A DNA stretch of 64,000 nt. It comes from Maribellus comscasis (GTDB lineage Bacteria; Bacteroidota; Bacteroidia; Bacteroidales; Prolixibacteraceae). The notes beneath the pieces are model-generated. The model made no database searches. It was not told the origin of the DNA and saw only the letters and a list, made by a program, of their open reading frames with translations. A program made the position numbers and the translations under genes. Location of the stretch: contig NZ_CP046401.1 in the NCBI RefSeq assembly GCF_009762775.1, positions 5,468,001-5,532,000 of the forward strand, read 5' to 3'. Below are positions 1-10,200 of this stretch, piece by piece. Each line of letters starts with the position of its first letter. Position 1 is the first letter of the stretch.

Positions 1-1
1 G

Positions 2-403
2 ATTCAGGCAGAAATCGGGAAAGAAACTTTTGAACCCACACTCGATACCATTTACCGTGCAGTGGAAGGAATTTCGGTGGACTATGGAATTATGGAACAT
101 GCCCAAAATATTTACCTGGTGGAAGGAAATTTCGACTGGAATGACCTCGGTAGTTGGGAATCAGTTTATTTAACAGACAAAAAAGATGAAAACGGGAATG
201 CCGGCTCAGGAGAAGCCATTTTGTTGGATACCCAAAATTCCTATGTATATTCTGATGAAGGATTGATTGCAGTTGTTGGGCTCGATGATGTTGTGGTTGT
301 TAAAGACGGAAATACTACCCTGGTTTGCAAGCGCGACAAAACTGAAGACGTAAAGAAAATTGTGGAACAACTCAAAGCAGGGAAAAAGAACGAATTCCTG
401 TAA
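2..403 (+). CDS. manC: Mannose-1-phosphate guanylyltransferase, C-terminal part
   Basis: The gene enters from the left edge; the reading frame is open from base 2 and stops at 403. The visible 133 residues match the C-terminal part of GDP-mannose pyrophosphorylases: GNFDWNDLGSWES followed by a left-handed-helix-like tail with the pattern VVGLDDVVVVKDGNTTLVC. The enzyme makes GDP-mannose from mannose-1-phosphate and GTP, feeding GDP-fucose and surface polysaccharide synthesis in the cytoplasm. The nucleotide-binding N-terminal half is outside the window, so the exact subtype cannot be read. A fucose transporter follows 114 bases downstream, which fits a sugar context but does not show a shared transcript. 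Confidence 0.85.
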   Translation: MQAEIGKETFEPTLDTIYRAVEGISVDYGIMEHAQNIYLVEGNFDWNDLGSWESVYLTDKKDENGNAGSGEAILLDTQNSYVYSDEGLIAVVGLDDVVVVKDGNTTLVCKRDKTEDVKKIVEQLKAGKKNEFL

Positions 404-517
404 AATAGATATGCAAATATTCGAAAAGTGGAGGGAAGTACCGGTTAGTACAGGTTACAAGTAATCACTTAATTTTCAATATTTGCCAACTAAATTAAAA
501 CTTAAACCAATAAAACA

Positions 518-1849
518 ATGAAAGACCCAAAGAATATAGTGGTTTCCAGAAAAATGCTGGTTCCTTTTATTTTGATAACCAGTTTGTTTGCCATGTGGGG
601 GTTTGCCAATGATATTACCAATCCCATGGTGGCGGCGTTCAAAACCGTTATGGAAATTTCAAATGCAAAGGCAGCCCTTGTACAGTTGGCATTTTATGGA
701 GGGTACGGAACCATGGCCATTCCGGCTGCACTAATCATAAAAAGATATTCTTACAAATTGGGAATTATTATTGGCCTGGCTTTATACGCCGTTGGTGCTT
801 TGCTGTTTTTTCCGGCAGCTCAGTTCGAAATTTATGGTTTTTTTCTGGTTTCATTGTACATATTAACTTTTGGTTTAGCATTTTTGGAAACCACCTCCAA
901 TCCGTATATCTTATCGATGGGAGCGCCGGAAACTGCTACCAGGAGGTTAAATCTGGCACAATCGTTTAATCCTTTAGGCTCAATAACCGGGATGTTTGTT
1001 GCGTCTCAGATTATTCTCCCGGCATTGAATTCAGATAGACGCGATGCCGCCGGGAATTTGATTTTTGAGACCTTGAACGCGACAGAGAAAGCAGCCGTAA
1101 GAACACATGACCTGGCAGTTATTCGCGATCCTTATGTTATTCTGGGATTTGTAGTTTTAGCCTATCTGTTGGTTATTATTCTGGCAAAAATGCCCAAAAG
1201 AGAGAGTGCAGATCACGAGATTCACGCGATAGATTCTTTTAGAAGATTGATGAAAAATAAAAAATACCGTGAAGGTGTAATTGCCCAGGTGTTTTATGTA
1301 GGCGTGCAAATTATGTGCTGGACTTTTATCATTCAATATGGTGAAAACCTTGGACTTGAAAAATCGGAAGCACAACGCTACAACATTGTTGCAATGGCCA
1401 TTTTTATCGCCAGCCGTTTTATTAGTACAGCGTTGATGAAATATCTGAACCCGAGATTTATGTTGTTAATTTTCGCAATTGGAGGAATGTTCACCATTTC
1501 TGGTGTAATACTATTTCAGGGAATGGCAGGAATGTATCTTTTGGTCGCAACTTCGGCCTTTATGTCATTAATGTTCCCAACCATTTATGGAATTGCACTC
1601 GACGGGATCGGTGATGATGCCACACTTGGCGCAGCAGGGCTTGTTATGGCCATTGTTGGCGGAGCGCTTATGCCACCGCTTCAGGCAAGAATTATAGATG
1701 CCGGTGGAACCGGATTTAATGATTTGCAGATATTTGGATTTATTTCAGAAGTAAACTTCTCGTTTATACTCCCTTTTATTTGTTTTGTTGTTATTGCTAT
1801 TTACGGATACCGAACCTATCACGATTTTAAAAAACAACCGTCAGTATGA
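518..1849 (+). CDS. fucP: L-fucose:H+ symporter permease (FucP family)
   Basis: A 443-residue major facilitator protein with about twelve hydrophobic segments. FucP-type signatures are visible: WGFANDITNPMV in the first membrane helix and FLETTSNPYILSMG in the fourth to fifth helix region, with the acidic and asparagine residues that bind sugar and proton in this family. It would import L-fucose (or a related 6-deoxy or hexose sugar) across the inner membrane with a proton. The start at 518 is preceded by an A-rich leader. Its stop overlaps the start of the next gene by four bases, so the two are translated together. Substrate choice within the FucP/GluP/NagP group cannot be settled from sequence alone. 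Confidence 0.88.
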   Translation: MKDPKNIVVSRKMLVPFILITSLFAMWGFANDITNPMVAAFKTVMEISNAKAALVQLAFYGGYGTMAIPAALIIKRYSYKLGIIIGLALYAVGALLFFPAAQFEIYGFFLVSLYILTFGLAFLETTSNPYILSMGAPETATRRLNLAQSFNPLGSITGMFVASQIILPALNSDRRDAAGNLIFETLNATEKAAVRTHDLAVIRDPYVILGFVVLAYLLVIILAKMPKRESADHEIHAIDSFRRLMKNKKYREGVIAQVFYVGVQIMCWTFIIQYGENLGLEKSEAQRYNIVAMAIFIASRFISTALMKYLNPRFMLLIFAIGGMFTISGVILFQGMAGMYLLVATSAFMSLMFPTIYGIALDGIGDDATLGAAGLVMAIVGGALMPPLQARIIDAGGTGFNDLQIFGFISEVNFSFILPFICFVVIAIYGYRTYHDFKKQPSV

Positions 1850-2193
1850 TGAACCAAAAAAGATTTTGCAAAACCCTTCAACTGGAAGATAATTCTGAGC
1901 TTATAAAAGCTTATAAAAAAGTTCATGCGCCCGGAGCGGTTTGGCCCGAAATTACACAGGGCATGAAAGATGTGGGTATACTCGATATGGAAATTTATAT
2001 TCATGGCACCCAGCTTTTTATGATAATGGATACAGTGGCCGGTTTTGACCATGACAAAGCCATGGCAGAACTGGCGACAAAACCACGCCAATCGGAATGG
2101 GAGGCATATGTTTCGCGTTTTCAAAAAACATCGGAAGCAGCAACAGCCGATGAAAAATGGCAATTAATGGAACGCATTTTTAAAATGGATTAG
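1846..2193 (+). CDS. L-rhamnose/L-fucose mutarotase family protein (DUF718)
   Basis: A 115-residue cytoplasmic protein of the RhaM family. The sequence shows the family pattern: FCKTLQLEDN near the start, then YKKVHAPGAVWPEI, a central GILDMEIYIHGTQLFM strand region and a C-terminal WEAYVSRFQ. RhaM enzymes interconvert alpha and beta anomers of 6-deoxy sugars. The ATGA overlap with the upstream permease gene indicates translational coupling and suggests that the sugar handled here is L-fucose, or whatever the permease imports. Length equals that of typical RhaM proteins (about 104-115 residues). Confidence 0.85.
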   Translation: MMNQKRFCKTLQLEDNSELIKAYKKVHAPGAVWPEITQGMKDVGILDMEIYIHGTQLFMIMDTVAGFDHDKAMAELATKPRQSEWEAYVSRFQKTSEAATADEKWQLMERIFKMD

Positions 2194-2238
2194 CAGGGAA
2201 TTTGAAAATTACAAGCTGCTTTAACCATCATAAAACTA

Positions 2239-2403
2239 ATGAAATAGATTCGATTCTTTTTGTTGGTTCTGGCTATCCTTTTTGGGCTGATTGCAACACT
2301 TTAATAAAAAATAGATTATTCACTGAATGAGACGGGATTAGCCCTTGAAACGCCGAAAAAAAAGGTCGATGACATGGCAGTTGTATTCATAATTGAACGG
2401 TGA
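2239..2403 (+). pseudogene. Possible decayed small membrane-protein gene
   Basis: One reading frame runs from an ATG at 2239 to a TGA at 2401-2403 but is broken by TAG at 2245 and TAATAA at 2302-2307. Between and after these stops the frame reads like protein: a hydrophobic run FFLLVLAILFGLIATL, then KIDYSLNETGLALETP and VDDMAVVFIIER. The matching frame on both sides of the stops is what suggests a decayed gene of about 54 codons rather than chance. No family is recognised. The surrounding spacer (2194-2491) holds nothing else I can support. Confidence 0.3.
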
Positions 2404-2491
2404 GAACTACAGAAATTCAACATAAACATATTTTACAATAATATTGTTAGCTCTTTAAGTAGTTTTTGTAAATTGCCGAAAAAGGAGCACT

Positions 2492-3757
2492 ATGAACGCA
2501 TATCTATTCCTTATTGGACTTTGTGTTGTAATTATCATTTCATTTTTTAACAATATGCTGGCACGCCGGACTAATATACCGAGCGTACTGGTTCTTATTT
2601 TATTAGGTGTTGGAATTCAGCAACTTTTGCTTTATTTTAATTTGGAGCCCAGTTATTTTAATGTTCTGGAAGTACTTGGTATAGTCGGATTGATTATGAT
2701 TGTACTGGAAGCCGCACTCGATTTGGAGCTAAAGAAGGAAAAATGGCCGATTATATGGAAATCCTTTACTATTTCATCATTCTCGCTGGCTTTAACATCG
2801 TTGGCAATATCCTTTGTTATACAGATTTTTATTCCCAATCTCGACTTTTTACAGGCTATGGTTTACGCTTTGCCTCTTTCGATTATGAGCAGCGCAATAA
2901 TAATCCCAAGTGTGGCAAACCTAAACCATTACAAAAAGGAATTTTTGATTTACGAAAGTACCTTTTCTGATATTTTGGGTATCATGGTTTTTTACATGAT
3001 TGTTGAGAATATTGATGTTGAAGGAATGAGACAGCTTAGTTTTGCGATAGGGAGTAATATATTTTTGACCATTGTAACATCGGTTGTTTTGAGCTATATT
3101 CTTCTTTACATCATTCAAAAAATAAAGGGACAAGCAAAGTTTTTTCTTTTTCTCGCTGTTCTTATTTTACTTTATGCGGTGGGAAAATTATTACATCTTT
3201 CTTCGCTCATTATCATCCTGATGTTTGGGTTGTTGCTTCGAAATCATAAGGTATTGTTAGTGGAGAAGCTTGAGAAATGGCTTGATGATGAACGTATTGA
3301 TGCTGTTTTCGACCAGTTTAAAATGATAACAGTCGAAACGTCTTTTGTTGTAAGGACTTTCTTTTTTGTTGTTTTTGGAATGACTTTACCCTTGAATTCT
3401 TTGCTGAGTACACAAGTTTGGTTAATTAGTTTAATTTTTCTGGTTGTTATGTATGCGCTACGGTTCGGTCTTTTTTATATTGTTGAAAACAAAGATACCA
3501 TGCCCCAAACTTTTATTGCTCCAAGAGGATTGATTTCAGTTTTGTTGTTTTTTGCGATACCAGAATCGTTAAAAACAGAGGGTTTTGAGAGAGGTGTTTT
3601 GTTTGTTGTAATTATTGCTACAAGTATTATTATGGCGTCGTCGCTTATTGCATATGGAAAAAGTGAGGAGACTGACAAAGAAAGAGATAGTGCGAAAACA
3701 AATGAATCAGATTTTTCAGATGTGAGGATAAATACATCTTTTGAAAGAGAACAATAA
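2492..3757 (+). CDS. CPA1-family cation:proton antiporter
   Basis: A 421-residue integral membrane protein with about eleven or twelve hydrophobic helices, resembling Na+/H+ exchangers of the CPA1 group. The region GIVGLIMIVLEAALDLEL (about residues 69-86) corresponds to the conserved helix with acidic residues in these exchangers, and APRGLISVLLFFAIPESL near residue 345 matches the late conserved APRG motif. The last 30 residues are charged and cytoplasmic. It would exchange Na+ or K+ for protons at the inner membrane. It stands alone, with its own promoter region upstream and a hairpin directly after the stop. Ion specificity is not readable. Confidence 0.82.
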   Translation: MNAYLFLIGLCVVIIISFFNNMLARRTNIPSVLVLILLGVGIQQLLLYFNLEPSYFNVLEVLGIVGLIMIVLEAALDLELKKEKWPIIWKSFTISSFSLALTSLAISFVIQIFIPNLDFLQAMVYALPLSIMSSAIIIPSVANLNHYKKEFLIYESTFSDILGIMVFYMIVENIDVEGMRQLSFAIGSNIFLTIVTSVVLSYILLYIIQKIKGQAKFFLFLAVLILLYAVGKLLHLSSLIIILMFGLLLRNHKVLLVEKLEKWLDDERIDAVFDQFKMITVETSFVVRTFFFVVFGMTLPLNSLLSTQVWLISLIFLVVMYALRFGLFYIVENKDTMPQTFIAPRGLISVLLFFAIPESLKTEGFERGVLFVVIIATSIIMASSLIAYGKSEETDKERDSAKTNESDFSDVRINTSFEREQ

Positions 3758-3758
3758 A

Positions 3759-3786
3759 AAAACTACCCCGTTTTTGGGATAGTTTT
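3759..3786 (+). terminator. Hairpin terminator after the antiporter gene
   Basis: AAAACTACCCC (3759-3769) pairs with the right arm ending in TAGTTTT (3775-3786) around a T-rich loop, two bases after the stop codon. One base is bulged. The arm ends in four T residues, enough for a modest intrinsic terminator. Confidence 0.55.
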
Positions 3787-4154
3787 AAAAGCGTACCGAA
3801 AAATTTTAAACTCCAACCAATAAATCTTAAAATCTAACCAAACTATTAATTCTCTACCGGGTTTGTAATAGGAATATTATCTGTTTTATTCCTCTATCGT
3901 ATTTTTATTTTATCTGTCGTTTTCTGTAAACAAAGTAAAGGATAAAATGAATTTATTACTGTATTTTTCTAGCTGAAAATAAAGGGGTTAAAAACTGATA
4001 TTTTATTTGTTATTCTGCTTACTTATGTCAGAATTTTTTTCTTTCTATGAGAAATATGGAAATAATTCAAAGATAATTATGAAAGAATTGCTTATTGATT
4101 TTGACTTTTTCTCAGTTATTCCAGGTTATTTTTTACGTCGGATCGTTTTATGTG
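3787..4154. other. AT-rich spacer, nothing recognised
   Basis: This spacer lies between two convergent genes. A short forward frame at 4007-4258 has no recognisable domain and runs through the reverse-strand terminator at 4155-4196, so I do not call it. No RNA or repeat was found. Confidence 0.5.
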
Positions 4155-4196
4155 AAAAAAATGGAGAGGCTTTGGGTGTATGCGTTCCAAAACCTC
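4155..4196 (-). terminator. Terminator of the 2632-residue secreted protein gene
   Basis: Read on the minus strand, GAGGTTTTGG (4196-4187) pairs with CCAAAGCCTC (4175-4166) around an 11-base loop, with one mismatch. A run of seven T residues on the minus strand (4161-4155) follows within four bases. It lies 54 bases past the stop of the giant gene. Confidence 0.65.
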
Positions 4197-4250
4197 GGTT
4201 CGATTTTCAACTATCGAAATTGTTTGTCGTTATGAAATATAAATCCTATT

Positions 4251-7200
4251 TTATCTGATATGCTTTCTGGTTTTTAAAATGAGTTGTTTGACGATTTGTT
4301 TTTTATCCATAATTAGCCTAACAAAGTATATTCCCGAAACATTATCGGATAAGTCGAGCATGATTTTTTGTTCGGTATTAACCTGTCCCGTGAAGACTGT
4401 TTTTCCTGCCATGTCTGTTATGATAAGTTCAGCATTGGAAGTTTTGGATGAGAATTTTATGGTAACTTCTCCCGATGTTGGATTTGGATACATTATGATT
4501 TCAAATTCCTCATTTTCAGCACTGTTTATGCCAACAGGAAAACCATTGACACAAACCTGAAAAGTATCGGTAACGAAAGCTCCTTCTGCATCTGTTGCTT
4601 TGGCTATTATGTTAACACATCCTGTATCCGCAATTGCTGGAGTGCAGACTATCGTATCACCGGTTAAAGTTGCCCATGTAGGTAATGAATTATTTCCTTC
4701 TGACGTTATATTGATGGTTAATATTTCATCTTCTATATCGCCAAATAGATGTCCAGTAAAAGGACTTACGGGAATTTTTAAAATAGAAGAAGCATGAATT
4801 ATTTGGTCAGGAATAGACGTTATTATGTATGGTGCATCATTTACTGCTTCTATGGTAACTGTAAATGTTTTAGATATTGTCCCTCCTTCGCTGTCTTCTA
4901 TGGTAACAGTTATTTTTGTTTCGCCATTCATATTTGAGGCAGGGACAATTTTCAGTATTGCCGTTGGTGCACCTTGAGTATAATCGATCAGGAGAGAATC
5001 TGTTAGTGTGTTGTTGCTGCTTGTAACAGAGATGGATAACTCCTGAGTCAGACAGTCGTTTCCTGAGGAAATACCGCTTAGATTCAGGAAAACTGGTTCC
5101 TGATCTTCATTTATTTGCATATCGGCAATGGGATCGATTGTTGGAGAAGCGTTACCCGGAATAATGCTTACGTTGAACGAAAGCGTATCGGTATTCCTAC
5201 TTTTATCGGTAACTACCCATGTTTCTGTAGTACTTCCTACAGGGAAGGCTTCCTGGCTTCCGAGTCCTGTGATTTGTTTCAGTGTTGCACCGCAATTGTC
5301 ACGGAACGAAATTTCGGGATAGTTGATACTCACAAAGGTATCACAAGGATTGTTTTTCAGCACGATGGAAATATCTTCAACTTTGTTAATGGTTGGTGAA
5401 ATGGTATCTGAAACAGTTATTGTTTCCCTTACTTTGGAGCTATTTCCGTTTATGTCAACAGCTACGATTTGCATCTCTGTTTTTTCTTCCGTGTTAGAAC
5501 AGTTAAAGCTTTTGGGAGACAGCTCTATTTCGATATTTTCGCTTGGAGTACAGTTGTCTGTGATTTTTTCTGTTAAAGCAGCGATATCTTCATCTGTCAG
5601 TTTGTATTCTCCATTTTCATTTAAAAATATTTTGATTGGTGTCCAAATTATCTTCGGAGGAATCGAGTCTTTTACTGTAATTATTTGAATTTGCTCTTTT
5701 GCTTTATTTCCGCAATAGTCGGACAAGCTCCAGGTTCGGGTAATAATCCATTCCCCGGGGTATTCACCTGCCTCCGTTTTGTCTGTAAAAGTTGCCTCCA
5801 GTTCGGTTGTGCTGCAATTGTCTTTTTCATTGGTTACATCCCCTGTCTGAGCAACACTTGAGTCATATTCACAATTCGAATCCGAATATATTGTGACGTT
5901 ATCTGGAGTAGTAAAGGTTGGGGGCGTGGTGTCCTGAACTCTTACTACCTGGGAATGGAAAGTATAGTTTCCGCAATTGTCTGTAGCTGTCCAAATTCTT
6001 GTAATGATGTAACTGTTATCACAGATAGTATCGGAATAAACTTCCTCAAAAGAGACATTCACATCTGCATCGCAATTGTCGGTAGCGGTTAAAGTGGCTG
6101 CGACTGTTACGGCATCACAGTTTTGTATCGTGTCCGCAGGCAGCGATTCCACAAACACCGGCGAAATCGTATCCTGTACAGTTATTACCTGCGTGTATGA
6201 AGTTTGGTTTCCGCAATTGTCTTCAGCAATCCAGGTTCTTGTAATTGTGTAACTGTTATCACAGATAGTATCGGAATAAATTTCCTCAAAAGATACATCC
6301 ACATCTGCATCGCAATTGTCGGTTGCAGTTAAAGTGGCTGCGACTGTTACGGCATCACAGTTTTGTGTTGTGTCAGCAGGCAGCGATTCCACAAACACCG
6401 GCGAAATCGTATCCTGTACAGTTATTACCTGCGTGTGTGAAGTTTGGTTTCCGCAGTTGTCTGTAGCTGTCCAGATTCTTGTAATTCTATAACTGTTATC
6501 ACAGATAGTATCGGAATAAACTTCTTCAAAAGAGACATCCATATCTGCGTCGCAATTGTCGGTTGCGGTTAACGTAGCAGCGGCTGTTACGGCATCACAG
6601 TTTTGTGTCGTGTCAGCAGGCAGCGATTCCACAAACACCGGCGAAATCGTATCCTGTACAGTTATTACCTGCGTGTGTGAAGCCTGGTTTCCGCAATTGT
6701 CTTCCGCAATCCAGGTTCTTGTAATGGTATAGCTGTTGTCGCAAATGCTGTCAGAATAAACTTCCTCAAAAGAGACATCTACATCTGCATCGCAATTGTC
6801 GGTAGCAGTTAAAGTAGCAGCGGCTACAACGGCATCACAGTTTAGCGTCGTGTCAGCAGGCAGCGATTCCACAAACACCGGCGAAATCGTATCCTGTACA
6901 GTTATTACCTGCGTGTATGAAGTTTGGTTTCCGCAGTTGTCTTCAGCAATCCAGATTCTTGTAATTGTGTAACTGTTATCACAGATAGTATCGGAATAAA
7001 TTTCCTTAAAAGAGACATCCACATCTGCATCGCAATTGTCGGTGGCAGTTAAAGTAGCAGCGGCTACAACGGCATCACAATTTTGTGTCGTGTCAGCAGG
7101 CAGTGATTCCACAAACACCGGCGAAATCGTATCCTGTACAGTTATTACCTGCGTGTGTGAAGCCTGGTTTCCGCAGTTGTCGGTAGCTGTCCACTTTCTT

Positions 7201-10200
7201 GTAATGGTGTAGCTGTTATCGCAGATAGTATCGGAATAAATTTCCTTAAAAGATACATCCACATCTGCGTCGCAATTGTCGGTGGCAGTTAAAGTAGCAG
7301 CGGCTACAACGGCATCACAGTTTTGTGTAGTGTCAGCAGGCAGCGATTCCACAAATACCGGTGAAATCGTATCCTGTACAGTTACTACCTGCGTGTGTGA
7401 AGCCTGGTTTCCGCAGTTGTCGGTAGCTGTCCACTTTCTGGTGATGGTGTAACTGTTATCACAAAGGCTATCAGAGTAGACTTCACTAAAATCAATATCC
7501 ACTTCAGTATCAAAATTGTCAGTGGCAGTTAAGGTTACTGCATCTGTTACAGCATCACAGCTTTGTAATGTGTTGCTCGGTGGTGTTTCGGTAAAAACGG
7601 GGGGGGTAGTATCAATTCCGGAACCGCTTACTGAAAATATAAACGGATTGTTTTCAGGAACATTATTTTCAATTTTTAAAGAAGCAGAGAATGAACGAAT
7701 AGTATCTGGTGTGAATGTAATTTCAAAAGTAGACGTGTCGTTTGCGACAATACTTTTTGCCGGGTACTTAGATACTGAAAAACAGAGGCTGTCGCTACCA
7801 TTAATTTTGATTAAAGAAGTCCCCGTTAACTGAAGCGGGCCGGTGCCGGAATTTTTTATCAAAAAAGAGAAAGTTTTTGGAGTATTGACCAAAACACTTT
7901 CGAAATTTGTTCCATTTAAAGTATTGGTTGTATTATCTCCGTTAGTTATTTCTGTTGAATTTCCAAAAAAGCTGATTTCCGGCGCGGCCGTTTTAAAATT
8001 TACATCTTTTCCATATATTTTCCCGATGGTATTTACTGCAACAATCCTATAATAGTAGGTCTCATTGGCATCAAGCCCCGAAATTATCTCTGCGATTTCA
8101 GTTTCCCCAAAACCGGAAAGCGGACTTTGCGAAGCAATTATAGTATTCCCGTAACTTTCGGTTTTTCCATATTCAAAAGTGATAGATGTTGCATAACCAT
8201 TGGGATTTACGGTTCCGTTTAATGTAATATTCTTGGCGGTAATATCGGTAGCCGGTTTTGTGACGGCATCCGGAAGAGAACCCTCAATACCGAAAGCTCC
8301 AATTGTTGGGGGCTCGGTGCGCAATACGCCACGTTGGTCATACGCTACATTGGCATCAGTAATACCCGCACCTGCAGCAAAACTGCTATCGGAAAGGGCA
8401 AGCGTGAGTGTCGCCCCTCCGTTGTCGGTTAAAACAGAATCCAAGCCCAACTTTTGGTTATTTAATTCTTCTGTTCCCTTTTTCCACATCGTTCCCTGTT
8501 GATAAATATTTTCGTTGGAAGACAGCGTAAATTTTGGAGAGGAAGAAGATGAATAATAATCCTGTCTTCCTATAATATTGTAGCCCTTGTCGGTTAACTC
8601 ACCATATTTCCCATAATAATCGTCAAGTATTCCTGTTTCAGAATAGTTTTTTGCTAATATCGTGTTTTGAATAGTTAGTTCGCTGTTGGAATTATCCTGG
8701 TAAATACCGCTTCCAGAAACTGCCTTATTCCCGCTGATGGTATTGAATGACAGGTTTCGTATTCTGTACCTGTTGTAGATTCCTCCACCCAAATTGGCTG
8801 TATTTTCAACAATGGTATTGTTGCTCGAATTTGTAATCGTACTGTTATTGTAAATTCCACCACCATAGTTAGAAGCGTCATTTTTACTTATTGTGGTGTT
8901 GTAAATATACAAGTTGGAAGAATTATAAATCCCTGCTCCGTAACTGGATGAATTATTACTTACTGAGCTATTGATTATATATAGATAATCTCGGCTATAT
9001 ATTCCTCCGCCCTGGGAACTGGCTGTGTTTCCAACAACTTTACAATTTTCAAGAATTAAATCACTTTTTGCATAAACTCCTCCACCATTTTGTGTTGATT
9101 TGGAATTGGAAACAGTTACATTCTTAAGGGTGGTTTTACCGCTATAAATATACATTGCCCCTCCGTTGTTGACTGAACCTCCCGTAATTGTCATGTTTTT
9201 TATGGTGCAGGTGGTACGAACATAGAATGCTCTCCAGGTTGACACCCCGGGTTCGGGAACAGTTATGGTTATATTTGTTCCGCTTCCTGAGCGGTTTCTT
9301 CCTTCAAAAGTAAAGGCTTTTCTAAGTTCAATTTGTTCACTTAATACGATTGTGTCTTTTCCTTCCGGCAAGTTGAAACAAATGGTTTTTGCCCCGGATC
9401 TTGCTTCCTCAATCGCCTGGTTCAACGATCCTGCTCCGGAGTTATTATTATTTGTGACGCATCGGGTTGATATTGCCGGATTACCACTTGCTGAGTCGCA
9501 ATTGTAAACCAGTTTCCCGGTGTAATGCGCTATAACATGTGCCTTGTAATTAACAACTGTATCAAGACCTGTTACGGTAAAAGTAGTATCAGGGCCATCG
9601 TACACGGCATACCATCCGGAGTTTTCAATTTGATCTCCCAGCTGGAATTGTGTGTTGGGAAGATAGCTTTTATTGTTCTCTGGGGAAGCAAAGCCGGTAG
9701 TGTCGGCACTTAGGAAAACCAGAAATTGGTCGCCTTCACCCGGAGACCATGAAATACGCATGGTACTATCAGTACTTTCTGAAAAAGTTACGTTGTTTGC
9801 TGGGGGGTAAGGCGCATAATTCCGATCGTTTTGGCACTCATAGGCGCCCATATCTACACATAATGAATCTCCCTGATAAATACGGGGATTCCCTTTCAGG
9901 TCTGTTTCAGGCAGGTTCAAACCCGTGGTGTCGGGCGTGCCGGTATCAACACACCACGAATATTTTGTCGGGTTTAAATCGCCGTTATCTGCATCTGTCC
10001 AGAAAGGATCTTTGTCGATGTTGTTGCCGTCGTCGGTACCATAATCGGAGTCCCAGTTATCGCTACCTCCGCTTCCTTCTATGTTGCTATACGATACACT
10101 AATTTTTACATTACTGGAATATCTGTAAATGTCCCGTCCCAATGCCAAAGAGTTATCAAAAATGATGGAATTAACAATAGAAATATCACCATGGTCATTT

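Noticed and set aside
1819..2163. Reverse frame opposite the mutarotase gene
   Set aside because: It is the shadow of a clearly conserved forward gene.
4007..4258. Forward frame of 83 codons downstream of the antiporter
   Set aside because: No domain, low-complexity residues, and it runs through the reverse-strand terminator and into the end of the giant gene.
5930..7610. CRISPR-like array suggested by regular repeats
   Set aside because: Unit length is 240 bases, the repeats have no unique spacers and they encode one continuous protein.
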